Below are positions 10,372 through 21,856 of a DNA stretch of 64,000 bases, one piece after another. Origin of the DNA: Diatrype stigma (Eukaryota > Ascomycota > Sordariomycetes > Xylariales > Diatrypaceae); contig JAKJXP020000035.1 of assembly GCA_022225965.2 (NCBI GenBank), forward strand, positions 315,024 to 379,023, read 5' to 3'. The position numbers and the translations under genes are program-made. Numbering within the stretch: position 1 is the first letter of the stretch; every line of letters begins with the position of its first letter. The notes under the pieces were generated by a model, which saw only the letters and a program-made list of their open reading frames with translations, did not search any database and was not told where the DNA came from.

Positions 10372-10379
10372 TATAAATA
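10372..10379 (+). promoter_or_regulatory. TATA-like box upstream of a pyrimidine tract
   Basis: TATAAATA is followed by about 230 nt of very CT-rich plus strand (10385-10615) and then by the ~30-bp array. This layout resembles a fungal core promoter, but no protein frame follows, so any transcript would probably be non-coding. Speculative. Confidence 0.25.
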
Positions 10380-10740
10380 CCTGCCCTTCCGCCCTCCCTC
10401 CGGTTCCCTCCCCATCTTCCTTCCCATTCACCTTTCCCCCTCCCATCCCTTCCCATCCCCTTGCACTCTGTTTACCTCTCCACCCCTCACCCATGTCGTA
10501 CCCTATCTACCTTCCACATTTCATCTTCCACACCCACCTTCAGTATCTTTCCCACCTTCTCTCTTCACTATCTCCACCACCTTGCAAGAATCACCTTTCC
10601 TTTCCTTGCTGGGTTATCCAATCCTCCACACGCGCACGCGGGGCCAAACTGCATTGACTCACCCACCTCCACACTACCAGACCCAACATGGCCTTCCTGG
10701 GTATCACGAAGTGCAAACTGCCCATTCCCCTCCGCGAAAA

Positions 10741-11212
10741 AACAAGAAGTTAAACTGTGACCTTCTGGTGCAATATGGCTAAACTGCTCCCTCAATCGAG
10801 CACAAGGTCAACACTGTGGTCCTCCCGGGTACGATGCCGAGGCTAAACTAACCTACTCCTGACGCATGAGGCTAAACTGCTCCCCTCCACGAGCACGAGG
10901 CTAAGCGGCGATCTCTCCTGATGCACGAGGTAAAACTGCTCAAACTCTATGAGCACGAGGCTAAGCGGCGATCTCTCCAGAGGCAAGAGGCTAAACTGCA
11001 CCCCTCCACGAGCACGAGGCTAAGCGGCGATCCCTCCCGAGCACAAGAGGCTAAAGTGCGTTCCCTCAATCGAGCACGAGGCGAAACTGCGGTCTCTCCT
11101 GGGCACGAGAATAAACTACCTTCTCCCGCGATACGAGGCTAAACTGTGTTCACCTCCCCGAGCTCGAGGTCTTAAACTACGTTTCTCTCCTGGGCATGAG
11201 GCTAAACGGCCT
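10741..11212 (+). repeat. Degenerate minisatellite, ~30-bp unit
   Basis: About 16 tandem units of 26-33 bp fit a consensus ACGAGGCTAAACTGC plus a CTCCC-rich half ending in CGAGC. The central units (10862-11045) partly alternate between a CTAAACTGC form and a CTAAGCGGCGATC form, suggesting a ~60-bp higher-order unit. Weaker copies may extend left to about 10630. Because the unit is about 30 nt, a 73-codon frame (10921-11142) shows a 10-residue periodicity with EAK, but I see no sign that it is translated. Confidence 0.85.
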
Positions 11213-11967
11213 ATACACCTTAAACTTCGTATGATGTGGACACTAACTAATATTGACCAGGACTTGCTTGACTTTTCTTGCCACCCTTCCCTTCCCACTA
11301 TGTCAACACCTAACCATCACATGTATTGGCCATGTTGGTGGTGGGCTGACAAACTCCATCGAAAATCTGTCACGTCCAATCGGTACTACCTTCGGTAGTA
11401 CCTGGATCAAACAGAGACATTTCAACTCCCATATTTCGAACCTTACCTAGATGGATAGCTACAATGATCAGACAATAGAATAAACCTTATCGCCTTGGTT
11501 CGAAACGTTGTATCTCCTACTCCAAAGTGTAATCAACATTCGCTATTTCTAGGTAAGCATTTCCTCTAAAGACGGGAGTGTTTGAAGTGTGTATCTCAGA
11601 TGGTCTTGGTTTGAAGAAATCGTATCTTGTATGGAGAAGCTACCGCGTTGGGGGGCGAGTTCTTTCACTATCGACCCGTCTGTCCTATACAACTTATCGG
11701 TCTAGGTATTGCTTATATGCCCCCAATACACTGCCTCTAGCACTGCAAAACCGATGACGACGATGGCTTACATACCTACCTAGATAACTATGGAAATATC
11801 GTATAGAACTTCATTCTTCCCTCTGGCCCTCGCAGCAGAGTAGTCTACATGCCTAAGTACGCAAACACTAGCACCCGCTATTTATAAAAGACATACACGC
11901 ATATGATACATACATAACGCATGCGATGTTCCTTTCAGACTGACTCCCAGATTCCCGCGTCATAACC
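11213..11967. other. Intergenic, nothing recognised
   Basis: This lies between the minisatellite and the 3' end of the metacaspase gene. No gene, RNA or repeat seen. Confidence 0.5.
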
Positions 11968-13705
11968 TTACATTACAAAGAGAAGGTTGGTATCTGGGAT
12001 AGGTAGGGAGTTAGCCGGTCTGCTTTATCATATTGCGAAGACGGCGAGGGGAAGGAGGTGGGGCGACCTACCGAGCGGATGACTGCACGACAACTGCGGC
12101 TTCTGCGAGTACTCCTTCTCCAGGATGTCGCGGATGCTGTTGAGGAGCTCCACGTAGCTCTGCTTGGGATCCTGCTTGAGGGCCTTGATGAAGGCATAAG
12201 ACATGGCCCCCGTGGCTTGGGAAGCGATAGTGGCATCGGCACTGGTAAAGAGGGACAATCAGGTCAGCTTTCACATCAACGCAGAACGATAGCAATTAAT
12301 CACAACTGGTCCGTCAGTTCACTTACGATGTCTGGTCATCCTTGCTTCCCGACCACATGATGACGTCGGCGGGCGAGGTCTTGGTCTGGATGGTCTTCTT
12401 GTAGCCCGAGTCGCCGCGGAGGGCGGTCTTGGCGAAGCCGAAGATCTCCTTGGCGACGCCGCCCAGGTCGCCCTGGGCGTAGGCCGACACGGCGCTCAGG
12501 AGGCCCTGTCCGGCCTCGGCCGCGAGGTTGGGCTCCTTGAGCACGCCCTTGGTCGAGTAGAGGTAGGGCAGGTCCAGGCACGAGCCCGAGTGGCACGAGT
12601 CGAAGATGACCGTCAGCCGTACGCCCGCCTGCAGCGGGTTCACAATCACCTGGTGCAACTCGTCGTCGACGATGTGGCCCACGCGCTTGTAGTCCACCGG
12701 GTAGATCACCTCGTCGTACCCGTCGTCCTCGTCGCCGTCCGTGTCTTTCGTCTGCCCGCCGTGGCCTTTTGCGATTACAGGTTAGCAATCATCTGTATGT
12801 ATGCATTATGCATGTATGTATGCGTGTATGTATGAATGTATAAGGCCTATGGTGTTCGATGGCCCGAACTTGTCAAAGATGCAAGACGTACCCGAGTAAT
12901 GGAGGAACAAGGCATCGTTCGGTTGGGCTCCCCGGACCAGCCACGCGGCCGCCTTGAGCATGTTCTCCTTGGTGGGGATCATACGGGGGTCCTGCTGGTC
13001 ATCGGTCAGAATGACCATGTCCTCCCGCTTGTATCCATACCGCTCGACCAGGAAGGCCGAAACGTTCTTAACGTCGTTGATGCAGCCGCGCAGCTCTCCC
13101 TCCTGGCCGAAATAGTTGATACCGATCAGCAGGGCCTTGCGCTTTCCAGAGCAGTTGGAGTACTGGAAGGTATAGCCATCGGGGGCGCCGTGGCCGAACT
13201 GCTGAGGCGCCGACGGTGGGGGCGGCCCCGAGTGGTGCGGGCCTCCGTACCCGCCGTAGCCGGGCTCGTGACCCCGTTGATCACCGCTACCACCACCACC
13301 ACCGTGGTTCGAGTACCCGTATCCGCCTTGTCCCGAGGGATGTGGGGCCTGGTAGTGGCTGCCACCTCCGTACTGGGAAGGGGGAGGGCCACCGGGCGGA
13401 CCATATGGGTTATAGCCCGGTTGGGGAGGATGTTGCGGGGCATACTGGTTGTAGCCTTGGTGCTGGGGAGGGCCTCCGTGATGCTGGGGAGGGCCTCCGT
13501 AGTGTTGGGGAGGGGGGCCTCCATGGTGCTGGGGAGGGGGCCCTCCATGGTGCTGAGGAGGGGGGCCACCTGGGTATGACTGGTAACCCTGGGGAGGCTG
13601 AGGTGGAGGTTGGTATCCCCCGCCATAACCTCCCGGGTAACCGCCGCCGCCGCCGCCGCCGCCGCCGCCATGGTGCCCTCCATCGTATCCGCCGTAGCCC
13701 GACAT
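11968..13705 (-). CDS. MCA1: Metacaspase (type I)
   Basis: Four exons join in phase: 13705-12892, 12765-12327, 12241-12072 and 11993-11968, giving 482 residues. Residues 1 to about 200 are a Gly/Pro/Tyr/His/Gln-rich leader typical of fungal type I metacaspases (aggregation-prone; possibly regulatory). The caspase-like domain begins with [25 protein letters not shown]. The catalytic dyad is present: His273 in HYSGHGG, whose codon region spans the first intron, and Cys329 in [24 protein letters not shown] and the closing [14 protein letters not shown] complete the domain, so the last 26-nt exon is well supported. The family is Ca-dependent and cleaves after Arg/Lys; it acts in stress, ageing, protein-aggregate handling and death-like responses. 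The real start is the ATG giving [10 protein letters not shown], not the upstream open frame. Confidence 0.96.
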
Positions 13706-15025
13706 GTTTAGTGCTGTTGTGATAGTAAATACGGCGAGCGCGTAACTGGTCAAGGTGAAATGGCGCGAAGAAAGACTATGAAGTTCTACCAAGCAAAATA
13801 TAATGATTGATGGAGAACTCGTATGTGCGACGTGTATTGTCGTTATTTGAAGACGTTACCTAACGCTGGATCCATGAATTCCAGTTGCAACAGCTGCACA
13901 GCGGAGTGTCAGCTGTAACTAGCTGGCAGCGGCTGGGGGCTAGTCATTTTGGGCTTAAGGTGGGCTGGCAGTTGGCTGTTTTAGGAAGGCACGGGCCGTC
14001 ATGCGCATCTCAAGTTGCCGGGCGTTTCTATCTGGAATAGCCGGCTTTATTGGGGGCTTTATTCACTTAACTCCTGTCAGCATTTAGGGAATACTCTAGG
14101 TAACTAGGTGGAAAACCGTCGCTTCCATCTGAACTGTAGCAGGCTGCTGTAGGCCACAGCAGGCTACAACGGAAGAAAACAAGGGAGATTGGTGGCCTTG
14201 TGGACGATTTAAGCCTACAAAAGCGGAAGCTCTAAGCGACAGATAATCTGAAATCAAGCAAGTTTCTCCAGTATAACGCAAATGGCAACAACTCCCAGAA
14301 AAATATCTCGACGCAATAATCCTTCGTTTCACTGCGATATAAGCAAGCTTATAGACCTACGCTAACACCTGGACATGAATAGCTTACCTCTTATGACGCA
14401 TGCCTTGAGGAAGGCCTAGGTGGCTTTGCCATCTCCCCGGCGTTGAGAATTCCAACCAACCAACCAATCCAGGGGTCGGGCTAAGATGCTGAATTGGATG
14501 GTTTGCAAACTTTGCCTGCCAAATAGCTTCAAAACAAGACAAGATACGATGTCCCCGCTTCGGCAATCTTATACAATACGTGGGTCATTGTTCCATCCCT
14601 ATACTGCCGAGCAGATCATTGCGACTTAGCCAAAAAGTGTGGGTTGCATCTTCTCCGCGCCGGTTTGGGATATGATGCGGGGGACCTTGGAGATCTGCCG
14701 TGGTATTCGGTTCCATAAGAAGACTACTATAGGTCGAGTAATTCGACCCCAATACGGTGCCCCGGACTTACCCCTGTCTCCCGCGTCACCTGGATGGAAC
14801 CTCCCGCCCCTGAGTTAGAGCACGTAGGTAGGTAGGCAGTTATAGAGCGAGTCGGTGTTCGTATCGAGACGTCGCTGTATGCTTAAGATGGAAGGGCATA
14901 GCACTACTTACTCCATCGTTCGAAACCTCTCAACATATCGTGGAAGGTATTGATTGAATAGGCTCAGAAGCCTGCCTATTGATCTCCTCTCATCTATTAT
15001 GCTCTAAGCCGTTGGTATACCTACC
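13706..15025. other. Divergent intergenic space between metacaspase and transporter
   Basis: The two flanking genes point away from each other, so both promoters lie here. No gene or RNA is recognised. AGCTGT/ACAGCT steps lie at 13885-13935. Confidence 0.5.
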
Positions 15026-17465
15026 ATGTCTTCAGATAACCAGCAGCAGTCCGCAGGAATGCGGGCACATTGGAAGTCGCTGTTCGCAATGACTCTGGTG
15101 TCCCTGAGTTCTTTCCAATATGGGCTGGATTTCGGCATCATCGGTGGCATCCAAGCCATGGTTCCTTTCCTCCAGGTATGCATCGAAATCAAGAACTCCC
15201 TATGGTTCCCAGCATAGGCAGCGCGTCGTGTGACTTACCCGTGCTTGCTTGCTTGCTTGCTTGCCCACGTGTTAGACTAATGAAAACCATTGCTTCAGGT
15301 GTTCGGATACGAGGATCCTACGACTCCCGTCGGATACAACATCTCATCTCAGCGCCAGCAGCTCATCAGCTCGCTGATGGTGCTCGGCTCCTTCATCTCG
15401 TCTTCGTCGGCCGGGTTCTCCGCTTCGTATATAGGCCGCAAGGCTTCTTTGTGGGTAGCCTGTGTCGCGGTCTTCATCTCGACAGCTCTTATGCAAGCTA
15501 CGACCAACATAGGAGGGCTGTATGCTGGGAGGGTAATCCTAGGGCTTGGTAATGTGAGTAAATTACTCGGCTATCTCTGTATCTCTACGCATAGTGGCCT
15601 CTTCGCTCAAGAATGAATGCTCCTGTAATCGAGACCCCAGTCTGCTTGGTGTGGTTGCACTTCTTTCTATAGGAACAGAAAGCTGCCTAGACTGGAAGAA
15701 ATGGCAATATACTAACCGCTTATACATAGGGATTGCTGATGACCCATGGTCAACTCTATATTCAAGTAAGCAAACTGTACTCCTCCGCCTTTACGACATC
15801 AACTCATGAGTTTCACAGGAAACGCTTCCTGGACGATACAGAGGTTTGGGAATATCACTCTTCACGTACTGGATCACAGTTGGTCAGTAATAACCACACT
15901 TCCACTTGGGCTTCAGTTCTACTCCAGTGCTCATCCATGCTCTGGTTTCCATACAGGGTCTCTAATCGGCACCGTCGTCGACAATTTCGCGTCCAAGATC
16001 CCCAGCAAGAACGCCTACATTATCCCGCTGGGCATGGTCCACATCGTGCCGGGCCTCCTGGCCCTCGGCCTCTTCTTCGTGCCCGAGTCGCCCCGGTGGC
16101 TCGCGACGAACGGCCAGTTCGAGAAAGCCGAGCGCGCGTTGCAGTGGCTGCGGCCGAAGGAGTGGTCTGTCGCCGCCGAGCTGGATGAGATGAAGGCCGC
16201 CCTGGCCGCCGAGCAGCAGTTGCTGCAGTCCAAGGTCGGCTATACTGAGCTCTTCCGGAACCCGATCGATCGGCGGAGAACCGTCGTCGCTGTCCTGGCT
16301 TTGACCACGCAGGCTGCGTCCGGTGCCATGTTTGTTATAGGTTAGTCCAGTCAGCACTACGAACTGATCGCCGTAGTGAATCAGTCCCTCCCCTGGTTTA
16401 GAGTAAAAGGGGGTGAGGTGGGGTGGTGGGCGCAATGGGGTGCTGACTTGACGGGCTTTGCTGACACTATCGTTACCTCGACGCCTAGCCTACGGTACCT
16501 ACTTCTTCGAGATGGCCCACGTAGGCAACGCGTTCGAGAACTCCTGCATCTTGAGCGGCGTCGGCGTCTTCGCCCTGCTGGCCAACAGCTTCGTCATCAC
16601 GAGGTACGGCCGCAGACGGCTCCTCATGACCACGGGTCTCGTCATATGCGGCATCACCCAGCTGATCATGGCGGTCGTGTACACGGTCGAGCCCGGGACC
16701 CAGAAGTCGGGAAAGATCCTCGTCGGGATGAGCGTCGTCTACATCGTGGCTTACAACGGCATGATCTCGCCGTACGCGTGGGTTTCGGGCGGCGAGCTAC
16801 CTTCGTAAGTACTTGTACCAGTCTTTGCGCTAGTTATATACTCTAGCTAATCGGCAAGAGCCCTTTGCTAACTCCTGGTCTCTTGGAAAGTCAACGTCTA
16901 CGCTCACGTACGTCCCCGTTGCCTTTGCGAACTTTCGTGTGCCTTTGACTCAGGGATATGAAATCGGAATGCAGTGTCAATGCTGACAACATGCCCATAA
17001 TCCAGACACGTTTGGCCTAGCAGCTGCTATCGGGTTCGTCGGGGCGGTAAGTACAGCGACAGACAGCATTCCGTATTGTAAGAGTCTAACTAACATTCAT
17101 GTTTAGTGGCTCACCACCTTCACCGCGCCTTACTTCATCAACCCAGACTCGCTCAACTGGGGCCCGAAGTACGGTTACATCTGGGCGCCATCATGTGCCA
17201 TAACGGCCCTTTGGGTCTACTTATTCCTTCCGGAAGTTAAGGGCCGAACCCTCGAGGAAATAGACGAGATGGTATGTTTGTTCTTTTGTTGCTGTGAGGT
17301 CCTTTTGAGGGGTATCTTCGTCTCGATATGGGTTGTAATTGACTGACATCCGAATAGTTCGAGGCAGGAGTATCCGCACGGAAGTTCGCCACCTACGAAT
17401 GCACGGGACAACATGCCGTTCTAGAGAAGAAGGTCGACGAGGAGGAACAGCGTGAGAAGGTGTAA
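15026..17465 (+). CDS. Sugar-porter family MFS transporter
   Basis: Ten exons join in phase: 15026-15175, 15299-15553, 15730-15765, 15819-15882, 15957-16340, 16489-16804, 16891-16907, 17006-17046, 17107-17271 and 17358-17465. They give 511 residues, normal for the family. Sugar-porter signatures are all present: TM1 with YGLDFGIIGGIQ, GFSASYIGRK in the 2-3 loop, AGRVILGLGNGLLM, LPGRYRGLGIS, VPESPRWL, the TM7 region, GGELPSQRLRS, and the closing PEVKGRTLEEIDEMFEA. Twelve membrane helices are expected. The protein would import a hexose, disaccharide or related polyol by proton symport; the substrate cannot be read from sequence. It is the most intron-dense gene of the window, with a 17-nt and a 36-nt exon. 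It converges on the FAD monooxygenase gene, which may hint at shared metabolism. Confidence 0.93.
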
Positions 17466-17957
17466 ACCTCACCTATGAGTATACATATGACGTTAGTGGT
17501 TGTACTGTGAGGATGGTGGACGTTGTATGAGGCTAGATAGTGATGGGCAAGCTTCAGGAACTATTTTCAGGGGCCTTCTAGGTGTGAACGAGAATTTTAC
17601 ATTTATTGAGGGCTTGGCCATACCGTTCTTAATCAAATAACAGGGGCCATTCTTGAGTATTGGGGGGGGGGGGGGGGGGGGGGGGTTGANNNNNNNNNNN
17701 NNNNNNNNNNNNNNCCCCCCCCCCCCCCCCCCCCCTGATCGGTATAGTCAAAGTATACGAGTCAAAACTTCACACTCTGCTCAAAGTTGACAAGAATGGA
17801 GAAGTCGATGATGCTAGTTACTTAGACAAAGCAGATCTGTATACATAGGGCATCTAATACTAATAACACTCAATCCCCCAAGTGAAGACTATATACTCGT
17901 TCCCATCTCTACCCACCCACCCTCTAGACAGTAGTTAGCCACCTAGCATCCACTTAG
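17466..17957. other. Convergent intergenic space with an assembly gap
   Basis: The transporter and the monooxygenase converge here, so this holds both 3' UTRs. It contains a G24 run, 25 N and a C21 run. Confidence 0.6.
17662..17735. other. Sequence gap flanked by G-run and C-run
   Basis: G24 (17662-17685), TTGA, 25 N (17690-17714) and C21 (17715-17735). The mirrored G-run/N/C-run pattern looks like two reads failing at a homopolymer from opposite directions. The true sequence and length are unknown. Confidence 0.85.
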
Positions 17958-19559
17958 CTATTTCGCAGCAGAGGTAAGCCCGGCAACGACCTCATCGTAC
18001 ACCTCCTCGGCATGCTTCTCGGCGTCGTGGTCGAAGATCCAGGACTGCCTCGGCAGCTTCACGAGCTCGGGGTTCTCCTTGACCTTGTCCCAGTCGGTCT
18101 TATGCCACATGTCGCGGGTCGACTCGCCCGTCTTCTGGGTGTCGCGGACGCGGTCGTAGCGGATCTTCTCGTGGGCGCGCACGGCGGTCGGGACGCCTTC
18201 CTTGCCGCCCCGCCGCAGGCACACGGCGATGCTGACGCCGTCCTCGAGGGCCTGGGTGGCGCCCTGGACGCTGGTGGGCAGGAACGGGTGGGCGGCGTCG
18301 CCGACGAGCAGGATGCGGCCCTTGGGACTGACCCACGTCGGCAGCGGGTCGCGGTACACCAGCTTCCAGTCGACGAGCTTGGCCTCGGGCGTCTTCGCCA
18401 CGATGCGCGCGCACATCGGGTCCCAGTCCTTCAGCGTCTCCAGCACCTCCGACAGCTTGCCCGGGAAGCTCCACGACTCGTCGATGTCGTGCGCGTCCGG
18501 GTGCGTCAGCACCCAGCAGCAGTCCGACCCGTTCTTGATCGTGCTGAACAGGAAGTGCATGTTCGGCCCGATCCAGCCGTTGAACGTGTCGCCGTTGTTG
18601 CAGAAGTGCGCCGTCTGCGGGTCCGCGAGCATGTCCTCGTTGGAAAACCTGTATTTTTGTTGTTTGACAAATCAGGCTAACTGCAGACCAGTAGGTCACT
18701 GAAACCAAGGCCCTATCATGAGCAGGTATTATTCAGGAGAGGGAGTATCTACCATGCGCGCCAAACCGCGTAGCCGCTGCTCTTGGGTTTGTCCTCGTAG
18801 CCAAGTACCGTCTGCCGTGCCTTGGAGCGTACTCCATCAGCGGCCAAGACGACATCACCAGCAATCTGAAGAGGTGAAATGCGGATTGTCATGTTAGCCT
18901 CTGCCTTTGGGGCTGACTTCGGGAGAAAGTTGGCTCGTTCACTCCGACTTTGCTTGCTTACCTTCTCGCCGCTATCGAGGACGATCCCGGCTTGGTCATC
19001 CTCCTCGAAGTAGGTCTTGATGCGATGTCCGAGGTGGATGGGGATGCCCAACTCGTCCTTGGCGTAGTGGAACACGACGGAGTGCAGCTCGCCCCGGTGG
19101 CCGTTGAAGTTGGGCGCGTCCTCGCCGTACTCGGGGGTGGCCTGGTTCACGACGATCTCGCCCGTGTCGTACTTGTGTATGTTGAAGCCGTAGGTCCGCA
19201 GGTCGATGCTCAGCGCGCGCATGCGGCGCGACACCGAGCCGCCCGACCACCGGTGGAAGATGCGGCCCGCGTTGGGCCCGAACGAGATGATGTCGCCCAG
19301 CTCTTTGAGCTCCGGGAACGATTCGTAGATCTCGACGTCGTGGCCCTGCCGGTGGCACTCTATTGCCGCGCCGAGGCCGCCGAACCCTATGTTTTGGCGA
19401 GATTCGTTAGTCGATTGACCATAGGTGACCGCTACAATACTGTACCGGTAGTTTCATGTGTCGCCTCGTTATAATGTGAATGTACGCACCCGCTCCCACA
19501 ATGATAACCTTGATGCCAGTCCCCTTCCCGTGTCCATTGGTAGTGCCGTTAGTCGCCAT
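17958..19559 (-). CDS. FAD-dependent monooxygenase, salicylate hydroxylase-like
   Basis: Four exons join in phase: 19559-19490, 19386-18962, 18865-18753 and 18648-17958, giving 432 residues. Group A flavoprotein hydroxylase motifs are present in order: GAGFGG (residues 22-27, GxGxxG, split by intron 1 at codon 24), then GFGPNAGRIFHRW-type residues, the DG motif VVLAADGVRSKAR, and the GD motif RILLVGDAAHPFLP near residue 305. The HRGELHSVVF segment is typical of the salicylate hydroxylase-like branch. Such enzymes use NAD(P)H and O2 to hydroxylate or decarboxylate aromatic acids, or act in polyketide pathways. The exact substrate is not deducible. It converges on the transporter, and an SDR gene starts about 0.9 kb upstream on the other strand, so the two may share a promoter space. 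Confidence 0.94.
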
Positions 19560-20474
19560 CTTACGTATAATATAGATACACAAGTGATAGCAGAGCGCAA
19601 ATATGTCTGTCGAGAGTTCCTCAAGGCAGAGTTCCTCAACACTCTCTCAGCAGCGTCGTAGTAGAAACTACCAATAAGGGTTGGGTGGCAGTCAATATAT
19701 TCGATCAATGGAACAACGGGCCAGTAGTATGATGAGCGCGAGGAACCCTTGCTTCAAACGTTGGCTACCAGTTAGTTACATGCCTCTTTGGGGACTACGA
19801 TCACGCTCCATCTGGACTGCCGAATCGAACTCCTATGTGGGGGGCGGGGTATTTTGGAGGGTGGTTAAGGTATTTCGAGGGATTCATATTACTATGTATA
19901 GGTAGCATCGGGAGCATCCACGGGCCCAAGGACTGACCCGAGAGATGTACGATTGATCATTGCCTCGCGAATCCGCGGTCCTATTGGCGGGAACGACCGG
20001 TGGTCTACCCATCAAGTCGTTCTAAAGTCCGTCAACCCCATCTTGCCCTGCCCTGCCCATCAAGCTAAGGATGCTGATCTTAGCCTAAGCTCTTCACCTC
20101 GAAATAGTTTCCCCTATCGTATAGGCCACGAGGCATATGGGGTCCTTGGGGGTTCGCACCGGCAGTTCCATATTACGACTTCTGCATCCCATCTCCAAAT
20201 CATAACGTCCCGATGGAGCAGCCGGCCGCACAGATTCGATCCCGGGGCGTGGGGTATGGCGAGCATGGGTTACTGGCAGCCCTATTATATCATATTCCGG
20301 GCTTCTTCCTTCGTGGAGAGCGAAAGATGCGACACGGCACGCGTGGCAATGCAAGATCTCCGACATCTCGCAGATAGACACCTAGATCTATTCCAATAGA
20401 CGCACGCACGAACGAACACACGCGCACACGTGCTATCAGTTGCATTACATATCTAAGTGGTCCAGTCCATAGTT
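19560..20474. other. Divergent promoter space, FAD monooxygenase/SDR
   Basis: This 915-bp space lies between two oxidoreductase genes that point away from each other. No gene is seen inside. Co-regulation from this shared space is possible but not shown. Confidence 0.5.
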
Positions 20475-21856
20475 ATGACGTCTCGTCCGGATTGGGGCGA
20501 GAAGACCTCCGCTTTGGAGGTCGCCAAAGCCTACGCGGAACAGATTAAGCAGAGAAATGGTAAGTTTTCTTTCCTTTATATATCTACCAGCAAAGATGCT
20601 GCATGTGTGTGTTGGCACGCCTGCGCTGACCGACTGGCTGACCTTCGACGCTTACGAGTAATCAGTTCTCATCACGGGCGTCGCGCCCTCAGGCGTGGGT
20701 GAGGGGACCGCGCTGGCCTTCGCCTCGCAGGGGCCCAAGACCCTGATCCTCGTATCGCGAACGCCGGAAAAGGTCGAGGCGGTCGCCGCCTCCGCGCGGG
20801 CCCTCTACCCGGACGTGCGCGTGCGGGTCGTCATCATGGACCTGTCGTCGCAGGCGTCGATCCGGCGGGCGGCGGCCGAGGTGGCCGAGCAGGTGGACGC
20901 GCTCGACGTGCTGGTCAACAACGCGGGGGCGACGTACCGGCTGCGGCGCCGGACCGCCGAGGGCATCGAGATGCAGTTCGGCGCCAACCACGTCGGGCCG
21001 TTCCTGTTCACCGCCCTGCTGTTCCCGCTGCTCCGGCGGGCGGCGGCGGAGAACGCGCCGGGCGCGACCCGCATCGTCAACCTCGCGAGCCACGGCCACA
21101 GGTGCTCGCCGATCCGCTTTCACGACTACAATGTGGAGAACAAGGAGGGGCTGGTGCTGCCGGAGGAGGAGCGCCCGCCTGCCTTCCTTACGGGGCCGTT
21201 CGCTAAGGTCCAGGACGACGGCTACATGTCCGTCGTCGCGTACGGGCAGAGCAAGACGGCAAACATCCTGTTCACGCTGTATCTGCAGCGGCATCTGAAG
21301 GACACGGGCATTGTGTCCTACGCTGTCCACCCTGGTGGTGAGTGATTTGATCAACACCCGCGAGCCTAGGGCCGTTCATCTCATGCATATATATCACGAG
21401 TGAGTCACATGGGTAAAAGGAAAACGAGTGCTGACTCATTCCCGTTACCGTTGTTGTTTTTGTTGCCGTCAGGTGTCAAGACTCACCTTGGCCGTGAGCA
21501 TGACGAGGAGACGGCGGCCGCGATTGAGAAGACCTCGGCGTACTGGAAGACGCCGGACGAAGGCGCGTCCACGAGCCTTGTAGCGGCGCTAGATCCAAAG
21601 TTGAGCGGTAAGAAATTAGAACCATTATAGTCATGGCAAAGCACCCCTTTCTCCCAACCCACCGCCAACTTATAAGTGGATTTGCGCTGATTACGTCGCT
21701 GTGGTTTGGGTGAGATGGTGTTTAGAGACTCAAGGACTGTACCTAGCCGACTGCCAGTTCGTTGACGCAGCCGCACATGCTCAAAACTACGAGGTCGCGG
21801 AGCGCCTGTGGAAACTCAGCGAAGAGCTGGCCGGGGAGAAGTTTACTATCGGGTGA
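20475..21856 (+). CDS. Short-chain dehydrogenase/reductase (retinol dehydrogenase/WWOX-like)
   Basis: Four exons join in phase: 20475-20559, 20666-21337, 21473-21607 and 21726-21856, giving 340 residues. The classical SDR motifs are present. The cofactor loop TGVAPSGVG lies at residues 32-40, NNAG at 113-116, a catalytic Ser in RIVNLASHGH, and YGQSK with Tyr221 and Lys225. The C-terminal part (YLADCQ, then ERLWKLSEEL) is typical of the fungal retinol-dehydrogenase/WW-oxidoreductase-like group, which are NADP(H)-dependent carbonyl reductases of broad substrates. The start is the ATG giving MTSRPDWGE; an in-frame GTG upstream is not used. It lies divergent to the FAD monooxygenase. Family is firm, substrate unknown. 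Confidence 0.94.

Noticed and set aside
10921..11142. 73-codon frame with EAK periodicity
   Set aside because: The periodicity follows from the ~30-bp DNA repeat; there is no conservation or start context to support translation.
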